From Eumeta japonica (taxonomy: Eukaryota; Arthropoda; Insecta; Lepidoptera; Psychidae), in assembly GCA_005406025.1 (NCBI GenBank), contig BGZK01000494.1, positions 248,001 to 312,000 of the forward strand: a stretch of 64,000 nt of DNA, written 5' to 3'. Below the pieces are notes generated by a model that was given only the letters and a program-made list of their open reading frames with translations, had not been told where the DNA came from and ran no database searches. A program made the position numbers and the translations under genes. This document shows positions 1 to 12,884 of this stretch, piece after piece (positions within the stretch are counted from its first letter, which is position 1; each line of letters opens with the position of its first letter).

Positions 1-718
1 AAAAAAAATCAAGATGCACCCCAAGCTCGAACTCGGGATCTTCTGCACAGAAAGCATACGTGATAGCCGCTGCTCCACGGCAACTGTAAAGCACGCGGCG
101 AAATATCTGTATATTTAGTAAGTAAGCATTCATATCCCGGTTTTTGATTTTTTTCTTGGAAAATCGCGTTTTCCCGGGAAAAACACCTATGTTGATAAAC
201 TTGAAACACTAAACTTTATCTAAATAAAATTTTTCATGAAAATCGTTAGAGCCGTTTTCGAGATAGCTGGTATATATAAACAAACAAATATACAAGTATT
301 GCTCGTTTAAAGGTATTAGATAGATAGGTAAAACTATTAACACACCACAATTTAAATGTTATTTTGAATGGTTTCAGGACATTTTTTTTCAAATGTATTT
401 CTTTTCTGTCATTTCTTTAAAGATGCATCTGCAGACCTCAGGAAGTAAGTATTCATTGTAATGCATCAGTACCTACTGTCGTCTTATAACCGTGAGATTT
501 AAACTCCGCATGAGTTTAACCGCTAACACGACAAACTCGAGTAGTTAAGGTATTGAGAACACCCACAAACATTAGCATACAATAATATACCTAAGTAGGT
601 ATGTATGATGTAGCTATCACTTACAACGTCACGAGTAACAGGCACATGATAGTATTTCACATTTGTTTTCTTACAAGACGAGCACGTGAGAATTTAAAAA
701 AAAAAACGCTACTTTCTA
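1..718. other. AT-rich DNA, no gene seen
   Basis: No reading frame of note and no recognised repeat. The segment holds homopolymer A/T runs and ends at the putative left terminus of the mariner fragment. Confidence 0.6.
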
Positions 719-1292
719 TTAGGTCGGGGAAATTTTTTTTCGTATTTCATAAATAAAAAGCTTATGAAATACGAAAGCTTGTTTGTATCTGGCTAGTTTT
801 ATACCATTAAATAGCCGATTTAAAAAAAAAAGAAATATAAAAAGTGTCCCGCCAATTTTCTATTGTTTTTCTATCTACCAAAATGAGTAAATCTAACATA
901 GAAATTGGATACATTTTGAAGTTTTATTACAAAAAAAAATAGGAAAAATGCAACACAAGCCGTGCAAAAATATTTTGTGACGTTTATGGACCTCATGCAG
1001 TGTCCTCAAGAGCAGCACAAGATTGATTCAAGCGTTTTCAGTCCGGTAATTATGACGTTATGAATCTCACTCTAGTCGACCTGTACGGATAAAGTCGACG
1101 CCATTTTAGAAAAAGTAAAGCAAGATCGGCATATAAGTTCTCACGATATAGCTGAAGAGCTGGAAATTGACCACAAAACATTTTTGACCTAGTTGAAAAA
1201 AGCTAGATAGGTATACAGAAAAACTCGATACTTGGAGCCTACACGCGCTCACTAAAAGAAATCTAATGAATCTTGTACTCATTTGCGATTCA
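719..1292 (+). mobile_element. mariner transposon fragment, N-terminal part
   Basis: This is a decayed mariner-type (Tc1/mariner superfamily) element. A putative terminus TTAGGTCGGGGAAA lies at 719. An ATG at 883 opens a conceptual N-terminal DNA-binding domain read through frameshifts, with recognisable pieces: ILKFYY, NATQA-like, VYGPHAVSSRAAQ and the helix-turn-helix end FQSGNYDVMN. Further on, LHALTKRNLMNLVLICDS at about 1240-1291 matches the mariner segment just after the HTH region. Homology then stops, so the catalytic D,D(34)D half and the right TIR are missing. Stop codons and frameshifts (for example near 1086 and 1190) make it non-functional. The family is inferred from protein motifs; the subfamily is not assigned. 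Confidence 0.85.
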
Positions 1293-1295
1293 TAT

Positions 1296-1314
1296 ACATA
1301 TATATATATATATA
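1296..1314. repeat. (TA)n microsatellite
   Basis: Short alternating TA run directly after the end of mariner homology. Confidence 0.9.
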
Positions 1315-1439
1315 ATTCACGTTATTTATGATATGATTTATACATCATATAATTAGATGTAAACAAAATATGATGAAAATTGTCTTGAATTTTTATATTG
1401 AATACGAAAAAACTTATGTGATCATACTAAAAACAAGCG

Positions 1440-1715
1440 ATAGCTTGTTGCTTTCGGACCGGCAGGAACTGGGTTCAATATTGGCAACCATATGGGCGAA
1501 TCGACCGATGAGTTTTTAGCTAAGCTATTATAGCACAGATATCCGAAGCACGTAGAGCACGTTAAGCCGTCAGTCCCGGACCTCGTCATCGCATTGATGA
1601 AAGCGGTAGTCAGCAGCCCCTAACCTGCCCCAGGTCGAAATCTGACTGAAAAAAAAGATTGCGAGAGGGCATATACGCCTCAGTAGAGGAATGATTAAAG
1701 CCCGATAAGACAACA
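1440..1715 (+). mobile_element. tRNA-derived SINE, copy 1
   Basis: A degenerate RNA polymerase III B box (GGTTCAATATT, about 1483) is followed by the body shared with the other copies in this window: gaatcgaccgatgagttttt, gagcacgttaagccgtcagt, cccggacctcgtcatcgcat, then the tail attaaagcccgataagacaac. The A-box half is weak. It is a non-autonomous element with no coding capacity, and a LINE would supply its mobilisation (general SINE biology). Confidence 0.8.
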
Positions 1716-2407
1716 AAAAAAAAAACAGACCGCCGACATACCGTTGTCACCGCGGTTCAAGTGATCTTCGAGAAATTCGGAGGATATGCTCCCACAAACA
1801 AATCTGCCTTCGGTCCACACGCTCGTTCGACCACCGCATTAACGGCCGCCGGCCGTCGACACCCAACGTCTAAATAAGCCTCACCGTCAAAAGCGGCAAT
1901 GAAAAGCGTCTGTCGCATAATAAAAACGCCGAGCGGTCCTCACGCGGGCCGCTGACAGCGCTTCCTGGCGGGCGACGGGTGATACACGCAGTTGAACCAA
2001 TTCCGGTAATGAACGCGCGCGCCGCGCCCGTCCCCGATAAAGTACACAAAAGAACGACCAAGCGCGATCCGGGGTCGGACCTCTCGGGTCCGCGACGTGT
2101 TAATGCGACGCTCGAAAACATTTTGAACAGTGAAACACGTGTGCAAGGAACGACACAGTGTTAGTAGTGTTTGCATGTAACGTGACGAAACAGAGATCGC
2201 GCGTGGTACTTGTTCACTATGACAGAGTGCGAAATAAAAATGAAATTGCATGGAATAATCAGACATCAATTAAAATATCTTCTACAGACGATAATGCAAA
2301 GAGAATCCTACAAATATAATTAAAAATGATTTGATTTGACAACACATAGTTTTACTCTTTTACGTAGCTTGAGTCAATTTTTTGAATCATTCTTATTTTA
2401 TTTACAG

Positions 2408-2410
<3 letters not shown>
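1716..2410. other. GC-rich stretch, no confirmed gene
   Basis: From about 1800 to 2110 the base composition becomes GC- and CpG-rich compared with the flanks. Short frames exist on both strands, but none shows a recognisable domain. It could be a 5' exon, a promoter island or an old repeat. I see nothing that decides. Confidence 0.4.

Positions 2411-2411
<1 letters not shown>

Positions 2412-2441
<30 letters not shown>
2412..2441. repeat. (TA)n microsatellite
   Basis: About 30 bases of uninterrupted alternating TA. Confidence 0.95.
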
Positions 2442-2444
<3 letters not shown>

Positions 2445-4870
2445 TACCAACGTCAAGACTGTGGGACTTTCCTTTTCTCTTTCACCAAAAAACCTCAAGT
2501 TTTCTTTGTATACACATGGAGATGACAAGTACGATTATTTGACAGTTGCACACATTAAATAACATACGCGACTACGGAACCCTAGAAAGCGCCCATTAAT
2601 CCACGAAATTCGCATCACGGCTGGCCGTTCTACGTGACATATTTGGAACGTTCGAGCACTAAATATTATTAAATGTCAAATGTAAAAATGTCTTGCAAGT
2701 TATTTAGGATTGTTATATTTTACGTGATCTAGAATATTCCAGATTAGATAGATTTATATTAAGATAGGACAAATTTGAATGCCACTAAACGTAATTATTA
2801 TAAATGGTGATTACGAGACGTATACTGATAATATAATTCAGATCGATGTTAGAATATAATAAGGGCGATGATTCTGTGAGTGTGCGGGCGGCCTTCGTGG
2901 TCATGTCTCCCGCAGGCGAACCAAGGTTACGACAGACGTTATGAAATGTGTGGGTAATTTTGAACCAGTTGAGAAAGCACTCGCCTCGTATACAGCGACC
3001 GTACAAAAATATAGCACGCATTCAGCTGATCAAACAAATAATCTTAGCGACCCAGCGTTATTGTTTCATAAATTCTGGTCTATATAATAATTATAGCACG
3101 CCAACAATATCAGAAATTACATACCAATCCCACACCTACTCTATTTTATTTCTCAGCAATTCCGTGAAATTGAACACATTGAGGGTTATTTATTAATTTA
3201 ATAGTTAAAAGTAGTGTAATCGAACGGTCACGAGAAAGGTCGGGAGGTTTGAAAAAACTTAAAAAGATTGATTTGCTTCACGTAATGTAAAAAAAAAATA
3301 CATATTTCTAATTGCTAAGCCCGTGTCGACCTTCACCACGGAGGCCTACATTTGAATTTTACATAAAGGCCGCCCGCCCACGTGACACGTCGTACTATTT
3401 CAATTCTCGGCGTGGACGTGGAAAATCACAGATCGATTTTATTGTGCTTCAGAAGAAAGATCGCCTGTCCGCCAATCTGGTTATGTAAATTCAGGTAAGT
3501 ACGTGATCATCATTTTTGTCACAAATCAAAAAGAAACATGTGAGAAAATTGAAAAAAATACATCTTGTGGTAGACAATTTTAAGAACGAAATAAGAATTA
3601 TAATGAAAGTGACATTGCTGCGTATGCGATTCAAGGAATCGACGAATTCAGACTCGAATAAGAGTAAAAGTCACGAGATTGGCGCGGAAAAGAAGATCAT
3701 ACTTCTTAAATTCTGCGGCAAGGTTTTCGGTATCCACCTTTGCGAACGGAGTCTGTTTTGCATATCCGGCTTTGTAGCTGTCGAAACACAACTCGTTTCA
3801 TTGTTATTATTAGGCGCATTGTTGAGACTATTCACAGTAAAACCGCAAAGGAAAATTTTGTTTTAAAAACGAAACATTTAAATTTTGCTGCAGCCAAACT
3901 TGTAATTATCGACAGATTTGGAAACGAGAAGTAAATCTATCGATTCGTAAGAAAGTCGAAATTGCGACAGAGAGGAGGCTCAGGCGTATGCGCAATAGTT
4001 TGATAAATTCTCGGCGCCTCGGCCGACCTCTGTTGATGCAAGACGGTCGTTTATACGTTTTGTTATGATTTTGTGCAATGTGAAAAATCAATAAATTGTG
4101 ATTCACGCTGTTTTATAAACAAAAAAAAATTTATATTGCAATTGTTTATTCATTATTAAAATTGTTACCTCATAAGCATTTTTTAAATATCTTAAAAGTT
4201 ATGAACATGTAGGTTGTTATTAGCGTACACAATATTGGGAATCATACAAGCGCCAAATTGTATCACAATACTTTGTGCCCATTTGATGAGCTTAGTGATA
4301 CCTTCGCTCTTCCTCAAAAATAATATTTTAGTAATTATAATTAAACGATACCGAATTAGATAGCCAATTTCTATAGGAAACTGCTTGCTACAATTGTAAA
4401 TCTAATAAAAAATAGTCTGAATTAATAGATTCTTTTTAGAGTCATCGAGTTTTCAAGTTTCACACATCGTAGCAGGTACGTGTCGATCGACGGAGAACTT
4501 TTCTACACTATTTTGATATTTTTGTCGTTTCTATTAGGTCATTTTTTTAATAACAGAATTAATCTTCATCGATGTACCTGTCTATCGGTATGCAAATTTT
4601 CCCATTTTCGTGTACCTACTAACGAGAGTAGCGGATAAGAAGCGAAAACCATATTTAGATCGTAGAGCACTCTCAAATGCGTCGCATCGAGTGGTTCAAT
4701 CGTAAGTGTTGAACAGACACACATTTCGAATTAATATGGGTCCTACGGCCGAAGCCTGATCGATCGGCCAAACGATTAGAGAATATATTTATGCATTAAC
4801 ATAATGTTATCGTTCGCCGCTCGCGGGTGGATATATTGAGAGAATAAATTGCATCATCTTTAATATCGAT
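2442..4870. other. unassigned AT-rich DNA with one consensus splice donor
   Basis: No domain-bearing frame. A full-consensus splice donor, CAG|GTAAGT at 3492-3500 on the plus strand, follows a polypyrimidine-like ttttattgtgcttcag at 3439-3454 that could act as an acceptor. The 40-base stretch between them is open in two frames but has no recognisable product. One such match is expected by chance in a window this size. Confidence 0.35.
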
Positions 4871-5150
4871 AGAGCTTGCCCATCGTTGTCCCGCTCTTAA
4901 TTTCGATTCCGGTACTGTTCCTGATGCTTCTCCTCGTCACCCTCACCATTCGATTTCAATCCCGGTTCGGCTCCCGATTTTACTCCCTGTTCCTCTTTCG
5001 ATTCGGATCCCCTATCATTCACGGTTTCGATTTGGACGGAATCAGAAGAAATGTTAGGAATCTCTTACTCAGGGATAGTGTAGTTTGGCGAAAGAACTTT
5101 TGAGAATCGTTTCAATTTCTCGGTTCAGTTTTATGAATACACGGACGAAG
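4871..5150 (+). repeat. family C repeat with degenerate CGATTCCGGT units
   Basis: A pyrimidine-rich stretch built of imperfect short units of the kind cgattccggt, cgatttcaatcccggt and ctcccgatttt, followed by gaatcgtttcaatttctcgg. The same texture recurs at about 21.6, 24.7, 26.2, 27.8, 32.5, 43.6 and 47.1 kb. The left boundary (agcttgcccatcg) is degraded. An open frame across it (4876-5103) is a by-product of the skewed composition. Confidence 0.6.
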
Positions 5151-7640
5151 ATGCCAGTTTTTTTTTGTGAGAGACTTTCCCATTAACGCCTGCGACATAT
5201 CACCAAAGTTTCATCTCATCTGATAAAAGACGAACGAATGTACCGAGAACTGACACAAGGATATTCGTTTGTACATGTTTATAGGGAATATACATAGGGG
5301 AATGCACACACAGACGACATTTTGGCTCCAATCCGGTCGCGCTGCTCGGACGCAACGCGGTTACGCAGACTATAAAATGCCACGCCATTAAGCCTGATCG
5401 CTCGTGAAATACCAAGAGTACACGCGGCCGCGACGCCCCTTCCCGGGCCCGGCGACCTTCTGGTAATTATCACGTGACCACCAACCGCAGAATTACTATT
5501 ATTTATTTTTATGAGGAATTCTTATTTCTCATAAAAATAAGTACCTAGCAATTATTTTTACTAGGAAGCTGATATCTTAATCAGCCGATTTTAATGATAA
5601 TTCTATAGTTTCTTTAAATAATTTCTATCGATCTAATTTAAAAATTAGATCGATTAATATATATCAACAAAACAAATGAATAATATAGAAGTAGAATTTC
5701 TTATTCCACTTAACGCAAACACTCGCTATTCAAACCAACAATACAAAAATTTTTGAATTTTTCAACCAAAAACATTAACAACAGACATTTCTGTCTTCTA
5801 TTTGAAACTCGAGTGACTTTCGCTAATTTTCAATAAACTGTTTACTTAATTAGAACGATAACCACACAGCCACAAAAATATTATTCAGTGACCCGTTTTT
5901 CCATCGTGTTAGATGTTAAAATTCAACAGTTAGCGTGACCGCCCTTATTTTGAAGGCTCTGGACAATGAAGTAGGTTATATAAATGAAATCTATTAAGTT
6001 GTATGATTAGACTAATACGCCGGAATGTGGTGTCGGCACGCGACCATGCATCATCATGTCTGTACGTCGGCGCGTGCAAGTGCCACTGAGTACTGTCTCG
6101 AGTGCCAGCCGATGACGTTAATTATATTGCAAGCTGTATCAGTAGATTATGTGTTATTATAATTCTATAAATAGCAGTATAAAACTAGGTCTAGAAAGAA
6201 ATTGCGATGAAACGGACAGCAATTAGAGATATGAGATATAATTTTTTAAAATATATCATTATATCAAGCAGAAAAGTAAACTTAATGTATTTTAATTTAT
6301 TTTCTAATCAAAGTCAATACGTTTTCGATGCGTCGATTCATATCCAGTAGCTAGCGCTACAAATGGGTTTATACAGACACTAAAGCACATTTATTTCGAC
6401 ACTAAAAATTGATAACTGAAGTATTTTTGTACTAACTCAATATTTCTTTTACATAAAACAATACAAGCTTAAAAAATAATTCTCAAACAAACCAGACAAG
6501 ACAAGCAATTAATTTTCATTAGTCATGGCATACATTAAGTTTCTCTTAAAACAGGATATTAATTCTACTAAATTCCAAGAAATCATGTCAAGATGATTTT
6601 TTTACATAAAGTTTAGAAGCAAATCATTTTAAAACGTACTCCATTGTTATATTTTATGTCTAAATCACGTGGCAGTGAAATTAACCATCTTCGTTACTTC
6701 CAAGCGAAGTTCAGAAAAATCAAAAAAATCAGGATGAAATCCAACTTTTCGGTGAAATTCGTCAGCGAGCGAATGTATCACCGGCGGTAGTCAAAGCTCG
6801 CGATGAGTCAGCATCCCTAAAGTGGGACGACTCCGCTTACAACGAAGACGGCGGCGGCGGCGCCTGCGCCGGGCCCGTGTCACGACTCTGACCCAGCCGG
6901 AGTTGGCGGCGGTTCGAATGTAAAAAGTTCATAGCTATCGACACCTCTAGGACGTCGAATTAGTCCGACATTAAAAACGTTCTTGCGTTCGTTCTTGGTG
7001 TGGGTTTTGGATTCGTATGATGAGTGCGACTCGCTTAAAACTCCTATGATTTTAGAGCCTTTGCCACCGTGGAAGTGTCAAAATGTGCGTTCCATCGAGC
7101 ACTACCGAAGAGAGGAATAAGTAACCCTCAGGGTAAAGATAGCAAAGAAAAGGAAAAAGTGTTTTTGGGGGCATCTAAGGGCATCCTTCCATCTGACGTT
7201 TGTTAAGAATGTAATTGTATATGAACGGCTTGATTCGTAAATTTTCTTTTCGTCCTTTCTAATAACTGTGATAGTTTTGGAATTATTCTCGTCCAGAGGA
7301 CCCGCCGGACACCCTGGATAAGCCCCTCCACAAAACCCACCCTATTGTTTTCATTTTATTATTAAATATTTTCATTTACTAATTTTATGGATGTACATTT
7401 CTCTAGTAACTAGAGCGTTGCGCTAACAGAAGTTCGTCAACGTACTACATCAATTCGGCTGTAACTTTCGCATTCAAATTGACCGAAATGGAATGACGAA
7501 GAAATATACCGTTTGGAATATACCAAAACGGTTATCACGAAATGAAAGGACCGCTAAGTTTTGATGTGAAACTCAAATATTTATTATAAAAAACGTCGAG
7601 TGCGTTTTGAAAACGATCGAAAGTTAAATCAATTTTTTTT
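5151..7640. other. unassigned AT-rich DNA
   Basis: Contains the hairpin cluster at 5503-5652 (listed separately) and a short GC-rich island at about 6845-6920 with a GGC-rich run. No supported gene. Confidence 0.5.
5503..5652. repeat. cluster of short hairpins
   Basis: Three neighbouring inverted repeats: ttatttttatgag (5503-5515) with its complement at 5528-5540; gctgat...atcagc near 5569-5586; and cgatctaatt (5629-5638) with its complement at 5643-5652. This could be a worn MITE or chance in AT-rich DNA. Confidence 0.55.
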
Positions 7641-7644
7641 TTAA

Positions 7645-7870
7645 TAAGCTCACACTGATTCACCAGAGTGGCAAGCGAAGATCATGAATTTCCACACGGT
7701 ATGATCGCATAACTCTCTCGCTTCACTGACATCCATCAATCATTTCATGTAAGTTCGTCGCTTTTGGATACTTAATATTTGTCCCTTTTTTAATATACCA
7801 CCGATATGATCTACACAGAATTTTCTAGGGCGGCCCTTGCCGTCCTTTCCGACACACACACACATTTGCT
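7645..7870 (+). repeat. family B interspersed repeat, copy 1 (+)
   Basis: Member of an unclassified family of about 170-220 bp. Diagnostic words are tttccacacggtatgatc, cactgacatccatcaatc, tttcatgtaagttcgtcg, ttaatataccaccgatatga and ttttctagggcggcccttgc, ending in a short CA run. No coding capacity or pol III boxes are seen. This copy is among the most complete in the window. Confidence 0.75.
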
Positions 7871-8240
7871 TTATAAATTTGTTCTGTCAATCTATTTTCA
7901 TTCATCCTTATTTGCAGTTATTAATTCGACCGTCCGAATCAAAATTAAAAGCCACCAAACGCAACCGAAGCGGGATCAATCCGCACACCGTAAACACTAG
8001 CCAATGTTGTATAGATATAAATAAATTTGAAATCGTCCAACCTCGGCACTAGATTGTGGGACGGGCTGCGATATCGCCGAAGAACGCGGAATTGCTTCAT
8101 AGCGCCGCGTATGTAGCACGTTCCGGTTAAAAATACATAAGTCTATTTCAAATAACGCATATATTTCAACTTTTATCCTCTTTATTGTTACGATTTGTAT
8201 GAAGAAATCTGCTTAGAAAATATTTATTTTATCGCTGGAA

Positions 8241-8286
<46 letters not shown>

Positions 8287-8979
8287 GGCTTGAGTGGGTG
8301 ATTACGACAATATAATGATTATAATCAAATTTATTAGAATAGTAGATACATAGATAGACTGAAAGTGTTTATCTTTCCAAAGCATACAATATTTTTTTTC
8401 CTGGCCACCGGCACTGCTGATTTTCCTTTTTGATTTTTAGCATCATTTCTTTATACCCTATTTTTATTTTATTTTACCATATTTTAGCTTTCTATTTCCA
8501 ATGTGCTGCAACCCAAGTAAAAGCACTAATTCGCAGTTTATATTTTGTGTATTTCATATATAAAATACACAATTATATACGAATGTCACAGCAGTCACAT
8601 CGTCCTGTAGTATTCCCAGACATGTCTCGAACGTGCATGGTGTGTACTAACACTATGATGCAAAGCCTACATGGCTTAGAAGAACAATATTGTTATAGAT
8701 CTAACAACGCTAATTTAAAAATAACAACTGTGATCTATTTTATTGGAACCGCGATTTGCATACATTAAATCTAATCTAAATTATTGATCTACGCATAAAA
8801 TAAATTACTAAGAAATTTTATTGCCGTCCGCAGTAGAGGAAAGGAATGCTGCCCGATGTAAGGTAAAAGTACGACCGTCTGCGGTGAAGGGCATAAGGGC
8901 GCTTGTTACAAGTTCATTCTTCCGTCGTCAAGCACGTGGTTGTTTTAGCGTTATGTGGCCAACTATGCGCTTTTACGAC

Positions 8980-8990
<11 letters not shown>
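7871..8990. other. unassigned AT-rich DNA with TA microsatellite
   Basis: Holds a 44-base (TA)n run at 8242-8285 and otherwise nothing I can assign. A 112-codon frame at 8430-8768 has no recognisable domain. Confidence 0.5.
8242..8285. repeat. (TA)n microsatellite
   Basis: Uninterrupted alternating TA. Confidence 0.95.
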
Positions 8991-9015
<25 letters not shown>

Positions 9016-9031
9016 AACGCACACACACGCA
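8991..9031. repeat. (CA)n microsatellite
   Basis: A CA run, interrupted near its end by aaacg and cg. It sits directly before a SINE head. Confidence 0.95.
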
Positions 9032-9042
9032 CTTAATAATTA

Positions 9043-9565
9043 TGAGTAATGGTAGCTCAGTTGTTAAGCAGCAGTAAGCAGGTTTGAGCCAGAAGGCATG
9101 GGTTACCCGTTAGGTTTGATACAACATCTGTATTACGTATATACGTCTCAGTTAACGATATAGACAAATGTCAATCGACTACAAACTTTAGTACGTATTA
9201 CGAAAATGCTGTTAAAGAGAAAAATCGCCTACTGATATGACAATAGAGACACGTAGTCCATAAGTTAATAGACACGGGATCGAGTAGACATCGACAAGAC
9301 GATGTATAATAGACTGCTCAGCGGAGGCAAGTTGATCGATGAGTCTTTGAGTCAAATCAAAGCCACTCGCTCGTCGCGTCGGAGAGCGCTTTAAGACGTC
9401 GGTCCCGGACATGACCGTCGCCGTTGACGACGGTCGTCGCTGCGCCCGGCTCGCAACGGTTCGGCGTGAAGGTCGTCGATCTGAAATGAAGAAGTCTGCG
9501 GCACTGTGAACCTCGGAAAGTGGGTCGATTGACATCTAAAACCTAACACACGACAACACTAACTT
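9043..9565 (+). mobile_element. tRNA-derived SINE, copy 2 (head and body separated)
   Basis: A pol III A box (tggtagctcagttg, about 9051) and a B box (GGTTTGAGCC, about 9081) form a tRNA-like head. The shared SINE body starts near 9330 (gatgagtctttgagtcaaat), continues through gacgtcggtcccggacatga and ends in aacctaacacacgacaac. The gap from B box to body is some 200 bases longer than in the other copies. Either something was inserted or these are two separate fragments. Confidence 0.7.
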
Positions 9566-10660
9566 AAGAGGCGATCCCTTCTTACGCCTATCGCATGCGG
9601 TGCCATTAAGCAGATAGGGTACTTCTCTCGGATATGTATTTTTTTTTATCCGTAAACGTCGTTTGCGAAACGGCTTCGAAGTCGTTGGCGACGGAACCGG
9701 TCGATGGTGGAATGACGTCCTTGTATCTGGTTACGAGATGGTTATCGTCACCCGGTCGTAAAATGAGGCAGGTTCGATGCAGCTGCTCGGCATTTTAGCT
9801 TTCAGTAAAAGATATTAGCCTGTATGTTACTTTGTTTTTTTTTTATAGTCGGGTTTTAGTTTTTTAACTTACTTTATTATTTTTTATGAAATTCACATCA
9901 ATAAACAGACAAAGAATTGGTCCGGCCGATACAAATGCAGAAGTACAGTTGAAAGATCATCTTTAAACTGTAGTAGTATCCTATATACAAAAACAGTATT
10001 TGGGAAAGCAAATTGGTTAAACGATTCTCACAACTGTTTAAGACAAGCGACATAGGAAACCGAGGCATTGATTTATTTAAACGGATCACAGGTGGCGAAT
10101 ATTTTCAATTGTATACAACAATAAATGCTACATAAATGATTTAAATAAGGCCGACTGTGAAAAAAATATTTAACCGAAAAGTGTGATACAAGTTAGACTA
10201 TAAAATAGTCACACGCAATCGTAGGCAGCCAGTTTTGAACCGACATTTCTTAATCGGTATCGTAGCCTCTGATTGCGTGTAACAGCTGTTTGTTAATACA
10301 ACATTTAAAGCTCGATATTCTTGGTCTGGTTTGTTTCTCACATAACAATTTCTTATGTTTACTGCCGGATATATTATTTTATTAAATTTTTGTTTTTATT
10401 TATCAATTACAGGTAACAATAGTAATATTTCTCGCTCACATTGAAAAGTAGAATAAATAAAACACTGATCAATAGCGGGTTTTCGTACAACATTCAGAAA
10501 CTAACTCATCGAATTACCAAATTTTCTATGATTTCCAAACGTACCTGTTTAAGTAATGAACTCTTATTATGCGGCTAATCGCTTATGTCGTACAGTGCAT
10601 GTAATTGACCGCAAATAGAAGACTGTCTTGGTTTTTATGATGATTAGGTTATATTATAAA
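9566..10660. other. unassigned DNA
   Basis: No gene seen. Contains the imperfect stem-loop at 10211-10280. Confidence 0.5.
10211..10280 (+). other. 70-nt imperfect stem-loop
   Basis: ACACGCAATC-gt-AGGC at 10211-10226 pairs with GCCT-ct-GATTGCGTGT at 10265-10280. An inner ACCGA/TCGGT pair lies around the loop. Length and mismatch pattern resemble a small-RNA precursor, but no known microRNA seed is recognised in it. Confidence 0.5.
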
Positions 10661-10664
10661 TTCA

Positions 10665-10825
10665 CGCCGATCTCCCTACATCCGACATGTACAGATATCT
10701 ACATGGTACAATCTTTGAATATCTCTGACAATAGGCCCTTCTTTAACACGCCACAAATTTAGCCTGCATATGATTTTTTAGGGCGTCCCTTGTCGGCACT
10801 TCATTCACACACATTGGTAATAATT
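10665..10825 (+). repeat. family B interspersed repeat, copy 2 (+), diverged
   Basis: Reads atctacatggtacaatcttt, gaatatctctgac, then ttagggcgtcccttgtcgg and a CACACA end, in the same order as copy 1. The central ccatcaat segment is lost. Confidence 0.55.
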
Positions 10826-12880
10826 AAAATTAATGATCTTCCAGTTTATTCTATCACTTGTTCTAAAAGACCTCTTTTCGTGCTAAATTTCAAGATGCAA
10901 AGTCGACACGAGGCGCCTCTGTAGGTATTGGTGACGCAGTGAGCTGTACATTTAGAATGCAAAAACTTTATAAAGAGCCGTAGTTTTAAGCAAATTAAAC
11001 TAAATATTTCAATTTTACAACTATATAGGGATAGATATAGAACTTAATATTATTAATCTACATAGAAATATAACGATACTATATTTAATAGACATATTGT
11101 CATTTTTTTGATACAATCAGACAGTAAAAAATAGCCGTTGAAATGTTCACAGTCGCCTTCGTATTTATTATACATATGTATCTACTATTTGTTACGTTAG
11201 GTACGTTTGATTGAAATTTGACATGGGGGGGGGGGTACTACATACGTAATTAATGTACTACAACTTAAGAACAGAAATTTGAGATATTAATATTAATTTA
11301 GTTTGAAGCTTGTAACTGATGCGTTTTTCATATTTTTAGGAACCGTTTTATACCGTTTAAAAACTAAAGAGGGGAGAAATTCTCCAAGGCACTTTGAAAG
11401 CCTAAATAACTTTTTAAAATATAACACGAATTAAGAATCTACATACGACATTAAAAGACCCAACCGACGACATTAAAATTGATACAATATTCGAAAAGAC
11501 TACAACAGTAAACCCGCTCGATATGTTTTATTTAACTTTTGTGTTCCTCCGAGTCCCGATATAGCGTCTGACGGTTGCTATCTTAAATTTGGGTTACCGT
11601 CGTCACTCTTAGTGACACGACTCAAGATCAAGGCGAATGAGTACCTATCTATCTATTGATGTCCGAACCGCCGAAATCGGGCAACGCGTTTCGGGGTACG
11701 CTCCACAAAGTATTGAAGCCTACATACGTACATATGCGGACAAATCCATGACCCTCCGTCGCGTCGCGCAGTCGGGTAAGCTTAAAAGGAAATGGCGCCA
11801 GATGCGTTTAGTGACAACCGCCACGAGAGCGAGCGCGGCTCCCGCGGTGGCCCGTGAGCGGCCGTGACGGATGCGACGCGTCCACGGTTAAACGACACTT
11901 CCCTAAACGGCCGCAATCTATTTTAAAATGGCCCGAGGACAGAATTTCAGATAGAGCTGTTTGTAAACGATGTACACCCGCTGTGATAGATTTTGTAATG
12001 GTACTTGAATAAACAAAAATTAAGTTTATTTGATATATCTTATATTAATTGTGGTAGCTAAAATAAGTTTTCTTTTAATAAAATTCGTATGCGTATAAGA
12101 AAAAGGTTTTATCCGATTTAAAACGTTTAAATACTATATTTGGAAACCCGTTTTGTGATTCAATCATAATTTTCAGCTGGTATCACGGAAAATATGCTGA
12201 ACAAAGGGAAACAATATTTTTCCAAAAAGGGATATTAATTGATACATGATTTGATTATGATTGAAACACGTGACCTATTTAATGGCTTCCGAATGAAATG
12301 TAGTTTTTACCGTTGACAAGGCGAACGAGGCAAGCCAGTTCGTTGATCGGTAGGCAAGCCTTAAAAAAAGGCACAGTCGTGACTAATCAGCTGAACTCGC
12401 GCATAGACGGACAGGCGTATACATCTCTATTAATTAAAATAATAGACAATATTATTCATTGTAGCCACTGCATCGTACACTAACGACAGAAAAAAAAACG
12501 AACACTCTTCCGTGAGAATAACATTCCGATTTTAAACACGAATCAAATAGTATCGCGCGGCAAAACCATCATACTTTAAAAACTGAATCGAACGTTTCGT
12601 AAGAACTTTTGAATTTCGAAAGGCGCGCGCGCCGCGCCGCACGCGCAGGTCGAGACTGGCCGGAGACGGTGTTTACCTCACACGTTATTCATCTTGAATT
12701 CACGCTCTCTGTCGCGTCGACGGCGCTCCCAGCGGCGGGAATGAGACGAATGCCAGAAAGTCGGTTAACGTGCTCGCCGATGGTCCGCGTGAGGTGTCCG
12801 CGCGGAGGCGGACTCTTTCGCAAGGTACCCGATTTTATAGTCAAGGACGTAGCTTAATATTTTACGGTTACAAAACTAAG
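10826..12880. other. unassigned DNA
   Basis: Includes an 11-base G run at 11225-11235 and GC-rich patches at about 11680-11890 and 12610-12820. Short frames there show no domain. Confidence 0.5.
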
Positions 12881-12884
12881 AACC

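Noticed and set aside
4525..4560. ctattaggtcatttttttaa, resembling the left terminus of the mariner fragment at 719
   Set aside because: The shared part (ctattaggtc plus poly-T) is too short, and no transposase sequence or opposite end follows.
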